Of a stretch of 64,000 bases of DNA, positions 30,586-38,936 are shown in pieces. The notes beneath the pieces are model-generated. The model ran no database searches, had not been told where the DNA came from, and saw only the letters and a list, made by a program, of their open reading frames with translations. Each line of letters opens with the position of its first letter. Within the stretch, counting starts at the first letter, position 1. Source of the stretch: Notolepis coatsorum (taxonomy: Eukaryota > Chordata > Actinopteri > Aulopiformes > Paralepididae); assembly GCA_963971535.1 (NCBI GenBank), contig OZ020591.1, positions 12,362,577 to 12,426,576 on the forward strand. Reading direction: 5' to 3'. A program made the position numbers and the translations under genes.

Positions 30586-31130
30586 TGTGGTGGCAGAATG
30601 CCATATATGTATACCAAAATCCTATATAAAATAGGTTACACACTTATGATTACAGGTCATTACAAAACACATATGGGTTTGATGAAAATTACCATTTGTC
30701 AGGTTCCAAGTTGTAATATATGTAAGCATAATTACAGCTGGATAAAACCTGTTTTATTAACAGAAAAGAGACTTCTGAATTTGAGGAATAATAAGACAAA
30801 AACACATCTCATGTGCAGACACTCAGTTTTGGGACAAACCGTGTCAGAGCTAAAAGACATAAGGGGCCATAAGGAGAACAAGGGATATTTCCAGTGTTCC
30901 CCTGTTCACCCACAACACCAGAAGATTGGGAAAGACTAAAGTCTGTGACCGCGGCCAAGTGGCCTGAAATGAACTCACAGACTCTAGTGCAACAATAGAC
31001 TGGTGAAGACAGCATACGTGGTAGAAAAGATTGCCAAAATCATACGCAGTTAGAAAAGGAAAGATTTGACAAAAACAGAACTATTAACACACACACAAAT
31101 ACACACCAAAAATACATTGGTATTCTGGGT

Positions 31131-31788
31131 GCGTATAGCTTATCCGCAACAGTAAGTTACTTCCGGGGTAGGCCTGATTGGCCCCGACAGGCACGTGACG
31201 CGCAACTTTCTCTGCCGCGCGGCACGCTCGGCAGAGCTTGTGGAATTACGTAACCGTCCAAATCCGCTATGACTCTCATTCGGCGCTTTAGCTCACCTGG
31301 CATAGCAGCGGTCCGTGGTCCTGCGGTTCGTTGTTGACGCGAGTTCAAATCCCATGATTTTTTTTTTAACGTGTATTCTTTCGCCGGTTAAGGTTAGGCA
31401 TGGTTAAGGTTAAGGTTAAGGTTAGGCATTGTTTCGGAGTTGGTTAAGGTTAGAACGGTTAAGTTTAGGCGCTGTTAAGGAGCTGGTTAAGGTTAGAGTT
31501 TGTGTTAGAGAATGGCAATATTCTTTCTATGGTTAAGGTTAGGCATGGTTAAGGTTAAGGTTAGGCATTGTTTCGGAGTTGGTTAAGGTTAGAACGGTTA
31601 AGTTTAGGCGCTGTTAAGGAGCTGGTTAAGGTTAGAGTTTGTGTTAGAGAATGGCAATAGACAGCCTATTTCCGCGCGACAGCTCTCAGCAGCCTCGTTG
31701 CGCGTCCTGAGTTTGCCGCGTCACGTGCCTGTCGGGGCCAATCAGGCCTACCCCGGAAGTAACTTACTGTTGCGGAACAGGTACACGC
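31131..31788. mobile_element. MULE-like element with 9-bp target duplication
   Basis: ATTCTGGGT at 31122-31130 and 31789-31797 is a perfect 9-bp duplication, and the other LTR has the site once (near 18074). Terminal repeats begin GCGTATAGC and GCGTGTACC and include 57 perfectly inverted bases (31144-31200 with 31719-31775). Nine-base duplications with long terminal repeats are the mark of Mutator-like elements. Inside are a tRNA-like segment (31281-31373) and a direct duplication of about 150 bp built of GGTTAAGGTTAGG-type repeats (31385-31520 and 31530-31660). There is no transposase. Confidence 0.85.
31281..31373 (+). other. tRNA-like segment with pol III terminator
   Basis: TTTAGCTCACCTGGCA resembles an A box and GCGAGTTCAAATCCC a B box, followed within 10 bases by a T9 run, which would terminate RNA polymerase III. 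The acceptor stem does not pair convincingly, so it is not a working tRNA gene. It may be a captured tRNA or SINE head. Confidence 0.5.
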
Positions 31789-32097
31789 ATTCTGGGTACC
31801 GAACCACACACACACACAGAAACAGATATATACACATAGGAACTACACACCTACACACCCACCAGAGCTCGACCAATAAGAAACACACCCACCTAGATTG
31901 CAACATGTCATGTGATGAAAAAGTATAAAGGTGACAGAGTGAGATGACGATGTTAGGATTTTGTTGGATTTCAATGTTAACTCACTGAATAAAAACAGTT
32001 TCCTCAAACCGCGGAGATTCCGATCTGAACACAGCTGCCTGGTGTCTTCATTTTCTGATTTATTCTATATTACACAAAGTCAGAGAATTCCACTACA

Positions 32098-32941
32098 GTA
32101 CTAACCAGGCTCCCTGTGGGAGGTGGTAGTTGTACTAACCAGGCTCCCTGTGGGAGGTGGTAGTGGTACTAACCAGGCTGATTATGGGAGGTGGTAGTTG
32201 TACTAACCAGGCTGATTATGGGAGGTGGTAGTTGTACTAACCAGGCTGACTATGGGAGGTGGTAGTTGTACTAACCAGGCTGACTATGGGAGGTGGTAGT
32301 GGTACTAACCAGGCTGACTATGGGGGCCAGGGTCCTGCGGTGGTAGTGGTACTAACCAGGCTGACTATGGGAGGTGGTAGTTGTACTAACCAGGCTGACT
32401 ATGGGAGGTGGTAGTGGTACTAACCAGGCTGACTATGGGGGCCAGGGTCCTGCGGTGGTAGTGGTACTAACCAGGCTGACTATGGGGGCCATGGTCCTGC
32501 GGTGGTAGTGGTACTAACCAGGCTCACTATGGGGGCCAGGGTCCTGCGGTGGTAGTGGTACTAACCAGGCTGACTATGGGGGCCAGGGTCCTGCGGTGGT
32601 AGTTTTACTAACCAGGCTGACTATGGGGGCCAGGGTCCTGCGGTGGTAGTGGTACTAACCAGGCTGACTATGGGGGCCATGGTCCTGCGGTGGTAGTGGT
32701 ACTAACCAGGCTCACTATGGGGGCCATGGTCCTGCGGTGGTAGTGGTACTAACCAGGCTCACTATGGGGGCCAGGGTCCTGCGGTGGTAGTGGTACTAAC
32801 CAGGCTCACTATGGGGGCCATGGTCCTGCGGTGGTAGTGGTACTAACCAGGCTCACTATGGGGGCCATGGTCCTGCGGTGGTAGTGGTACTAACCAGGCT
32901 GACTATGGGGGCCAGGGTCCTGCGGTGGTAGTGGTACTAAC
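32098..32941 (-). repeat. Splice-donor minisatellite, 34- and 47-bp units
   Basis: The units nearest the exon are 47 bp: exactly the last 39 bases of exon 32942-33111 (13 codons) plus the first 8 intron bases GTTAGTAC. Further away (32098-32330) are mostly 34-bp units lacking 13 bp of the exon part. About 20 units. Each copy presents the same 5' splice site as the true exon. The array continues at 12056-12774 beyond the retrovirus. Confidence 0.93.
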
Positions 32942-33111
32942 CAGGCTCACTATGGGGGCCAGGGTCCTGCGGTGGTAGTGGTCACAGCAGCAGAGTTTCA
33001 GGTTGAGCAACAGGGCGTAATAAGACACCAGGTACAGACCATCAGCGTTCATCAGAGCCTGACAACTGAGATTCTCACTGGCCTCAAAACCACCTGGGGA
33101 GTGGATACCTC
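32942..33111 (-). CDS. arfgef3: arfgef3 exon
   Basis: A 170-bp exon, phase 1 to 0. It encodes GGIHSPGGFEASENLSCQAL, MNADGLYLVSYYALLLNLKL and a shorter end HYHRRTLAPIVSL. In human the counterpart has FQMLMNADSLYTAAHCALLL and RPTLAPGVMKDF, the KDF falling in the next exon. The acceptor is TAG at 33112-33114 after a (TC)n polypyrimidine tract. The donor GTTAGT is followed by tandem copies of the junction; reading through the true donor meets a TAG 11 codons later. Confidence 0.94.
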
Positions 33112-33112
33112 C

Positions 33113-33114
<2 letters not shown>

Positions 33115-33193
<79 letters not shown>
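33115..33193. repeat. (GA)n microsatellite at an acceptor
   Basis: About 38 pure GA units. On the gene strand it is (TC)n ending in TAG and so forms the polypyrimidine tract of exon 32942-33111, the same arrangement as at 2316. Confidence 0.95.
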
Positions 33194-33196
<3 letters not shown>

Positions 33197-33632
33197 AAAG
33201 GGGAATATAAAAGAGGAGAGGGGAGTTGAGGAGAGGAGAGTATTATTACTAGTATTATCAGGAGGAAAACATGCCATGGAGATTTACAAACTCCTTTCCC
33301 CCGTACACAATTAATTAAACCAGAAATCAATAATGGAAGAGCAGCCACAGTATGAAAGTGTGTTGAAAGTCATTAGCAGTAAAAAGCCTGGTGTTGCATA
33401 GTGTGGCTATAGAGCTACTGATCCTTTGAGCCTCTCAGTAATCACCCTCCCTCTGCAAACATCCTGTGTTTGTCTCGTCACTGGCACACACACGCTCACA
33501 GATCAACCATCAGAGGAGAACCTCACTGGGGAGCGAGAGGGGAAACTTCAGCCCAGCAGCTTTGAGGCTGAGTGTCGCTCCCTCAGCACACCCTCGGGGA
33601 CACCAAGCCCTGTAACCCAGCGCTGTAGCCCA
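33194..33632. other. Intron without recognised features
   Basis: GA-rich margin, then unique-looking sequence. No gene or repeat recognised. Confidence 0.55.
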
Positions 33633-33636
33633 TTAA

Positions 33637-33763
33637 CCCTTTCACTGCCACACGACAGAAGGTTAACCCTTTACTATCACACAACCGACGGTAGTAAAGG
33701 GTTAACCTTCTGTCGTGTGGCAGTGAAAGGGTTAACCGTTTTGGTAGTGCGGCGGTGAAAGGG
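33637..33763. mobile_element. piggyBac-type palindromic MITE
   Basis: TTAA at 33633-33636 and 33764-33767. CCCTTTCACTGCCACACGAC at the left pairs with GTCGTGTGGCAGTGAAAGGG at 33711-33730, a near-perfect hairpin, followed by another half copy ending GGCGGTGAAAGGG. Confidence 0.85.
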
Positions 33764-33767
33764 TTAA

Positions 33768-34058
33768 ATCAAAATGACGTGTGCGTGTAATAAATAAAGG
33801 AAAACTGTCGATTATGTTTCTTATTGCCTGTGCTTGCTATACATTCACAAATGAAGCACTTGAGTTTGGCTGTTAAGACAAACCAATCCCACTTATTGTT
33901 GACTGCTGGCTTTGTTGTTGTACACAATTGTAAGTGGCTTTGGATAAAAGCATCAGCTAAATGAGTAAATATAAATGTATCTCCTCTCCTCCATCACTTG
34001 ACTGCACCCTTCCTCTGCCTCCCAACCCCCCCGCCATGACTGGTTAGGTACCTGTAGC
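33768..34058. other. Intron with SINE tail remnant
   Basis: AAGTGGCTTTGGATAAAAGC and ATCAGCTAAATGAGTAAAT (33928-33970) match the 3' tail common to fish tRNA-SINE and LINE partners. No head is present. The rest is unremarkable. Confidence 0.5.
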
Positions 34059-34079
34059 TAGCTAGCTAGCTAGCTAGCT

Positions 34080-34118
<39 letters not shown>

Positions 34119-34139
34119 TCTCCCTCTCTCCCTCTCTCC

Positions 34140-34172
<33 letters not shown>

Positions 34173-34442
34173 CCTCCCTCTCTCCCTCCCTCTCTCCCTC
34201 CCTCTCTCCCTCTCTCCCTCCCTCTCGCCCTCCCTCCCTCCCTCCCTCCCTCCCTCCCTCTCTTCCTCTCTTCCTCCCTCTCTTCCTCCCTCTCTCTTCC
34301 TCCCTCTCCCTCTCCCTCTCCCTCTCCCCCCCCCCCCGTCCCTCTCCTCTCCCTCTCCCTCTCCCCTCCCCCCGTCCCTCTCCTCTCCCTCTCCCCTCCC
34401 CCTGTCCCTCTCCTCTCCTCTCCCCACGTCCCTCTCCCTCAC
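34059..34442. repeat. (CTAG)n, (CT)n and CCCTCT low-complexity tract
   Basis: (GCTA)6 at 34059-34082 is followed by (CT)n, TCCC-rich runs and CCTCT tandems. On the gene strand this purine-rich tract directly follows the donor of exon 34443-34789. Long Arg/Glu-rich frames across it are low-complexity artefacts. Confidence 0.93.
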
Positions 34443-34789
34443 CCGCTTGTAGCCCAGAACAAAACGACGAGGAGAAGTTCTGCAGCGACAGGTCCACCTC
34501 TGTGGCGCCGGCCAATCCCAGCAGCCGGGGCAGCAGCGCGGCCAGCGATTGGACGAACAGCCTGGCGCTCTGCTGGTCCGCCTCCTGGTCGCGGAGCAGC
34601 TTGAGTGACAGCGCGGCCGTGCGGAGGGAGCGGTGGCCGGGGCCGTCGCGTGGCGTCTGCTGCTCCTCGTCGGCCAGGGACACGTTGTCGGAGCCCATGT
34701 CGGACAGGTCCGAGCGGCCCGAGTCCTTCTCCGCCGCCATGGAGTACTGGTCGCACGAGTCCAACTCTGTGCGGTCCTGCTCCTCCACG
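34443..34789 (-). CDS. arfgef3: arfgef3 exon
   Basis: A 347-bp exon, phase 2 to 1. It encodes DSCDQYSMAAEKDSGRSDLS, DMGSDNVSLADEEQQTPRDG, GHRSLRTAALSLKLLRDQEA, DQQSARLFVQSLAALLPRLL and FSSSFCSG. These are among the best conserved blocks with human ARFGEF3 and settle the gene identity. The acceptor is CCTCCGCAG and the donor GTGAGG. Base composition is GC-rich compared with the surrounding introns. Confidence 0.97.
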
Positions 34790-34792
34790 CTG

Positions 34793-35636
34793 CGGAGGCG
34801 GACATGTTGGAAGTGTTTAGGTCACAACAACACAAGAAGACATGGGTTAAATATTCTTCCACGCTGGCGATTACCAAAATGACAGCATTAGCAAATCATC
34901 ATTTTTGCTTTATATTGATTAGACAGTAGTGACTATTGATTGTAAAATCAACTATAACTATTATTTATTAACAGAAATTATTATAATTACTGTAATTATA
35001 CTGTAATTATATAATCTGAAAACAAAACCACATCAAGTTCATATTATTATTATTATATGTAATATTATTAGTATTAATATTATTAACTTGATCGTGATTG
35101 GAAGAAAATTTAACACTGTTTTGAACAATTGTTAACGGTATATTGCAATAAGGGGTAGGACCTGATCAGCATATTGCTTCTTTCTTTTTGGACAGAAGAC
35201 TCTTATGTTTATTATTTTAATCTTACTTTATTAATTAATAAAAATGTTCACAGCAAATTATCTATTTTATTATCATTTAAAAAAAGTTTTTTATATGAAT
35301 GAATACAGCGTATTTCAAACTGTAACGTCAACACTCCTCTCGCTCTCTTCCCTGGGTCTCTAGTTTTGTCTCTAGTCGTCTAAACCAGTGCTTCTAACCA
35401 GGGTGTCGGGAAAATATATACAAATAAAATAACGTGTTTATTTGTATTAATTAATTAGAGAAGAAATTACATAAAGTAGCTTTGTAAACATGATGGAAGC
35501 AGATGAAAAGTGTTGCTTGGTCCAGTCAACAGAAAATATATAACTTTTTTTACGCCCAGATGTAACTGTTGATAGGAGTGCCGTTCTGTGCAGTTTGTGC
35601 AATAAGGGATTTTCATATCATCGGATACTTCAAGCC
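34793..35636. other. AT-rich intron without recognised features
   Basis: Strongly AT-rich. No exon, RNA gene or clear repeat seen. Confidence 0.55.
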
Positions 35637-35874
35637 TGAAACATCACCTCAACTTCAAGCCTGAAGAATCACCTCAACTTCAAGCCTGAAGCATCACCTC
35701 AACTTCAAGCCTGAAACATCACCTCAACTTCAAGCCTGAAGCATCACCTCAACTTCAAGCCTGAAACATCACCTCAACTTCAAGCCTGAAACATCACCTC
35801 AACTTCAAGCCTGAAGCATCACCTCAACTTCAAGCCTGAAACATCACCTCAACTTCAAGCCTGAAACATCACCT
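35637..35874. repeat. 25-bp minisatellite, left block
   Basis: About 9.5 units of ACTTCAAGCCTGAAACATCA plus CCTCA, with an A/G variant position (GAAAC or GAAGC). The array continues at 36932-37088; a LINE copy separates the two parts. On the gene strand each unit contains TTTCAG and GAGGTGATG, resembling a 3' and a 5' splice site 13 bases apart. Confidence 0.93.
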
Positions 35875-36931
35875 GATTGATTGATTGATTGATTGATTGA
35901 AAACTTTATTAACAGATTGCAGAATGGGTACAATACAGTACAGCTCAATACACACAATTGTTAAGGGGATGCAGACCAGAGAAAGACTTTTGTCTTGTTT
36001 ACATCAGGGTCCCCCATTTTCAATTCATCAGGACATATATGACATACATGACATACAGATAGTCAGTACTGCTACATCTATACATTTATGACATACCAGA
36101 TTTGCAAATACAGTACTGTTTGTGATAAGGAAGGAGTCAAGAAAAGGGAGTATATACATTTGACGTAGAAACGTAGAGGTTGGGTGGGGGGGGGTTGGGT
36201 ACGTTGGGATATTGACAACCATACTGGGTAATTTACATTGGAGGTGGTTGGGGCGGGGGGGGGGGGCACACTGTATAAACAAGCAAAACTGTACATTGAG
36301 GGGGGGGGGGGGGGGGAGACACTGTACAAACAAACAAAATTGTACATTGGACTATTGACAAAACCATACTAGGTAAATGACTGTACATTGGAGGGGGTTG
36401 GGTTAGGATATTTACAGGGGCCAGTGTTGAATTGCAGTCTCCCGTAGGTGTCCCTTGAGAGAGGTTTTGAAAGTGGGTAGTGATCCACATTCCTTTACAG
36501 CTTTGGGTAGGGCGTTCCACATTGATGTGGCATAATTGCGAAACGTGTTTAGTCCCTTATTTGAGCCGAATCTGGGTTTAACATGATTTGTGGAGCTCCC
36601 TCTGGTGTTGTGATCGTGGTATTCACTGACCTTTGGGAAGTATTTTGACATGTACATGGGTACCTTGGTCGTGTAGTGTATCTTGTAGACCAGGCCCATT
36701 GCAAGTTGCTGTACTCTGTCGTCTACTCTAAGCCATCCTAGGTTGTCAAAGTGGGCAGGGGTGAGGTGGGTTCTAGGAGTCAGGTCAAGCAGTAGTCTGA
36801 CCAGTTTGTTTTGAGATGTTTGTAATTTTGTTTTTAGCGCCTTTGAGGTGCTTTGGTACCATGAGGTGCACGCATAGTCGTAGTACCCCTGAATGAGTGC
36901 TCCTGCCAGAGTCTTCAGGGTATTCTTGTTT
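35875..36931 (-). mobile_element. CR1-like LINE, 5' truncated, in minisatellite
   Basis: A close copy of 8446-9520, with a (GATT)n tail, the same G-run 3' region and the last 170 or so codons of the reverse transcriptase. The minisatellite resumes at once on the far side, and ACCT (35871-35874 and 36932-36935) may be a short target duplication. Confidence 0.9.
36412..36930 (-). pseudogene. CR1-like reverse transcriptase C-terminal fragment
   Basis: It carries the same GLVYKIHYTTKVPMYMSKYF and TSMWNALPKAVKECG blocks as the longer copy at 8999-10665. Only the C-terminal part beyond the catalytic motifs is present. Confidence 0.85.
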
Positions 36932-37088
36932 ACCTCAACTTCAAACCTGAAGCATCACCTCAACTTCAAGCCTGAAACATCACCTCAACTTCAAGCCTGA
37001 AGCATCACCTCAACTTCAAGCCTGAAACATCACCTCAACTTCAAGCCTGAAGCATCACCTCAACTTCAAGCCTGAAACATCACCTCAA
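36932..37088. repeat. 25-bp minisatellite, right block
   Basis: About six units of the same 25-bp repeat as at 35637-35874, resuming after the LINE copy. Confidence 0.93.
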
Positions 37089-38034
37089 CACAAAGCACTG
37101 AGCAGCGAGCTCCCGCTCGGAGGTCAGACCTAGTACCTACTGTAGCCCCTGATGCTACCGTGAACAACCAGCCTCAAGCCCCTGATGCTACAGTGAACAA
37201 CCAGCCTCAAGCCCGTCAAGCCACAGTCGATCAGGCGTTCAAAAAAGCCCATGAATTTCATATTTAGGCTATTTGTCATTCTTATGTATGATGAATTCAT
37301 TAGATGATACTTTAGAAATTAAACCGTACACACAAATATTAGATTAGATTAGATTAAATTTGGTTGTCAGATAACAACAACATATTATGGGCAGCCTACA
37401 TATTAGTCTACAGGTTAATATTTGTTTCAGTTTCTGTTCAATGTGCCCCAGTTAGAGTCAACTTCAGTTTAGTTACAAATAAAAACAAAGAAAGAGAGAG
37501 TACAGTACTACAACATGACAAGTACAGTATGAGGCGGTAGAAATATATATTCATAATTCATTATATGTCAATATTAAATTTATTTGATGCTTTGAGAGCA
37601 ACAACAATTGCATTTCCAATGAATATTAGGTTAGAAAATACATTTGCCGGATTTAACGTGACATTCTTTAATCTTGATTACATCTGTTCCCATCTTGTAT
37701 TGTACAATAATTGTTGCAAAAAATACTTTTTTAAATGCTTCTCACCACAAATATTGATTAAATGTGATTAATTTAGATGAATTTCTTACAATGCCTGTAA
37801 TTAATTAGATACATATTTGCTTGACAGCACTATGTTTTTCAAATTAAATAATGAATATTTGAAGTCTCAAGTCCTCTTCCATTCATTAATCACGTTAGTG
37901 ATTCATCGCAAATCAATCACAAAATGTGAGTCTCTTTAACGCAATTGTAATAATCGAATTGTGACCGCGAGATGGAAATTCATATTGAATGTGAAAATGT
38001 GTGTATGGTTATATAAACACACACTCACACACAC
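37089..38034. other. Intron with a short duplication
   Basis: CCCCTGATGCTAC-GTGAACAACCAGCCTCAAG occurs twice at 37145-37210. The remainder is AT-rich, with no gene seen. Confidence 0.55.
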
Positions 38035-38621
38035 CTGAAGTTGCTCTCGCTGTAACGCGATCCTCCGCCGTGTTGCGACCTGGTCCGCGACTCTACAGAC
38101 AGGAAGTTGGTGATGTCAGGGTAGACCAGAGCATGACTTCTCTGGACCACATCTGGTGGAACCACACCTCCCCTCTCACCTCCTACTCCTCCTCCTCCTC
38201 CTCCTCCTCTTGTCTCCCTCTCGCCTCCTCCTTCTCCTCCCATCCCGCCTCCCGGACCAGGTTCGAGGCTCGGCTCTCTGTCGCTCCCTTCTAGACCGCC
38301 GCCGGAGGCGGGAGAAGGGAGGTGCGCCTCGTCCTCGCACTCCCCGGGAGTGGTATGGCCCAACCCGAGCTCCCCCCGCTCCGTATCCAGAGTGGTCTGG
38401 CCCATTTCTGTGGTGATGCTGATGCTGATGTCAGGGCTGCATTCCGTGGCGACACCGGCGGCCATGTTTGAGGAGGAGATGGCGTGTGGGTTCCAGGGGC
38501 CGTGCTCAGAGGAGAGGACGCGTCGCTGCCAGCGGAAGTCTGCCTCGTTGATCTCCATCGACTCTCGTGTGGACTCCTCCCCCTCTTTCAAATCCTCCAA
38601 TCGCCTGAGAAGCAGGCGTGC
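38035..38621 (-). CDS. arfgef3: arfgef3 exon, serine/glycine-rich linker
   Basis: A 587-bp exon, phase 0 to 2. It encodes RLLLRRLEDLKEGEESTRES, MEINEADFRWQRRVLSSEHG, SPDISISITTEMGQTTLD, VVQRSHALVYPDITNFLSVE and SRTRSQHGGGSRYSESNF. Human ARFGEF3 has MEINEADFRWQRRVLSSEHT and PYPDITNFLSVDCRTRSYGS here. A poly-glycine run encoded by (TCC)n (about 38180-38210) and a proline/glycine stretch make the linker longer than in human. The acceptor lies in TCTGTTACACAG, next to the branch-point array. The donor is GTGTGT within a TG repeat. Confidence 0.96.
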
Positions 38622-38655
38622 CTGTGTAACAGAGTTAGTTAATATAAGAGTGGAG
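38622..38655 (-). promoter_or_regulatory. arfgef3 3' splice site and branch region
   Basis: On the gene strand this reads CTCTTATATTAACTAACTCT then GTTACACAG. TTAAC/CTAAC are branch-point candidates 14-20 bases from the AG. This 34-base segment is the apparent founder, or the last unit, of the 29-bp array upstream. Confidence 0.7.
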
Positions 38656-38936
38656 TAGGGCTGACCCCTATTAGTCGATTAGTCGACTAATCGGTCGAAA
38701 GGAGCCGTAGTCGACTAACCAACCTCTTAGTCGAATAGTAAAAAAAAATATATATATTTACAATATATATTTTTTTATCATTCTTTCCAAAAGAAAATAG
38801 GCCTAGAAGCGTGGCTAACGCTAATGGCACGCATACCAGAGGCTAACTGCATTTTTTTTGTCGACTAACGGCACATTTTGGCCAATCATAGTCGACCATC
38901 CAAATCCTTAGTCGGGGACAGCCCTAGAGTGGAGTA
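38656..38936. mobile_element. hAT MITE in the branch-point array
   Basis: TAGGGCTGACC and the inverse GGACAGCCCTA ends, with 8-bp duplication GAGTGGAG at 38648-38655 and 38937-38944, though the same octamer is part of the minisatellite unit. Subterminal TTAGTCGACTAA palindromes are typical of the family. Confidence 0.88.

Larger units (their letters stand above)
29823..30598 (+). other. ERV 3' region of the downstream copy
   Basis: Between the env stop and the LTR, 776 bp. It contains the frame 30051-30326 and a purine tract GAAAGGGAGGAT at 30574-30585. In simple retroviruses env ends next to the LTR, so this region is long. It could hold a lost 3' gene, as in the epsilonretroviruses, but I cannot show that. 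Confidence 0.55.
12775..32097 (+). mobile_element. Tandem endogenous retrovirus, nested insertions
   Basis: A degraded plus-strand provirus, antisense to arfgef3, ordered LTR tip - env - LTR - PBS - gag - pro/pol - env - LTR. The outer ends read TGCCATATATG and CCACTACA. They are flanked by GTACTA at 12769-12774 and 32098-32103, consistent with a 6-bp target duplication, although this hexamer occurs in every minisatellite unit. Gag and pol share a frame separated by UAG, and the TM protein has a CX6CC motif, so it is a gamma/epsilon-like (class I) fish retrovirus. The coding regions carry many stops and frameshifts and cannot make virus. Four foreign insertions are inside it (13069, 16161, 27450, 31131). 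Confidence 0.88.
30599..32097 (+). repeat. ERV 3' LTR, interrupted
   Basis: It matches 17578-18381 after removal of the 658-bp insertion at 31131-31788 and one copy of its 9-bp duplication. It ends CCACTACA at 32097, directly before GTACTAACC of the minisatellite. TATA (31924) and AATAAA (31988) are kept. Confidence 0.85.

Noticed and set aside
31281-31373. tRNA gene
   Set aside because: A and B boxes are imperfect and the acceptor stem does not pair. It lies inside a MULE-like element.
34074-34442. Arg/Glu/Gly-rich frame joined to the exon at 34443
   Set aside because: It is low-complexity (CT)n intron read past the donor. The donor GTGAGG and the phase match to the next exon set the end at 34443.
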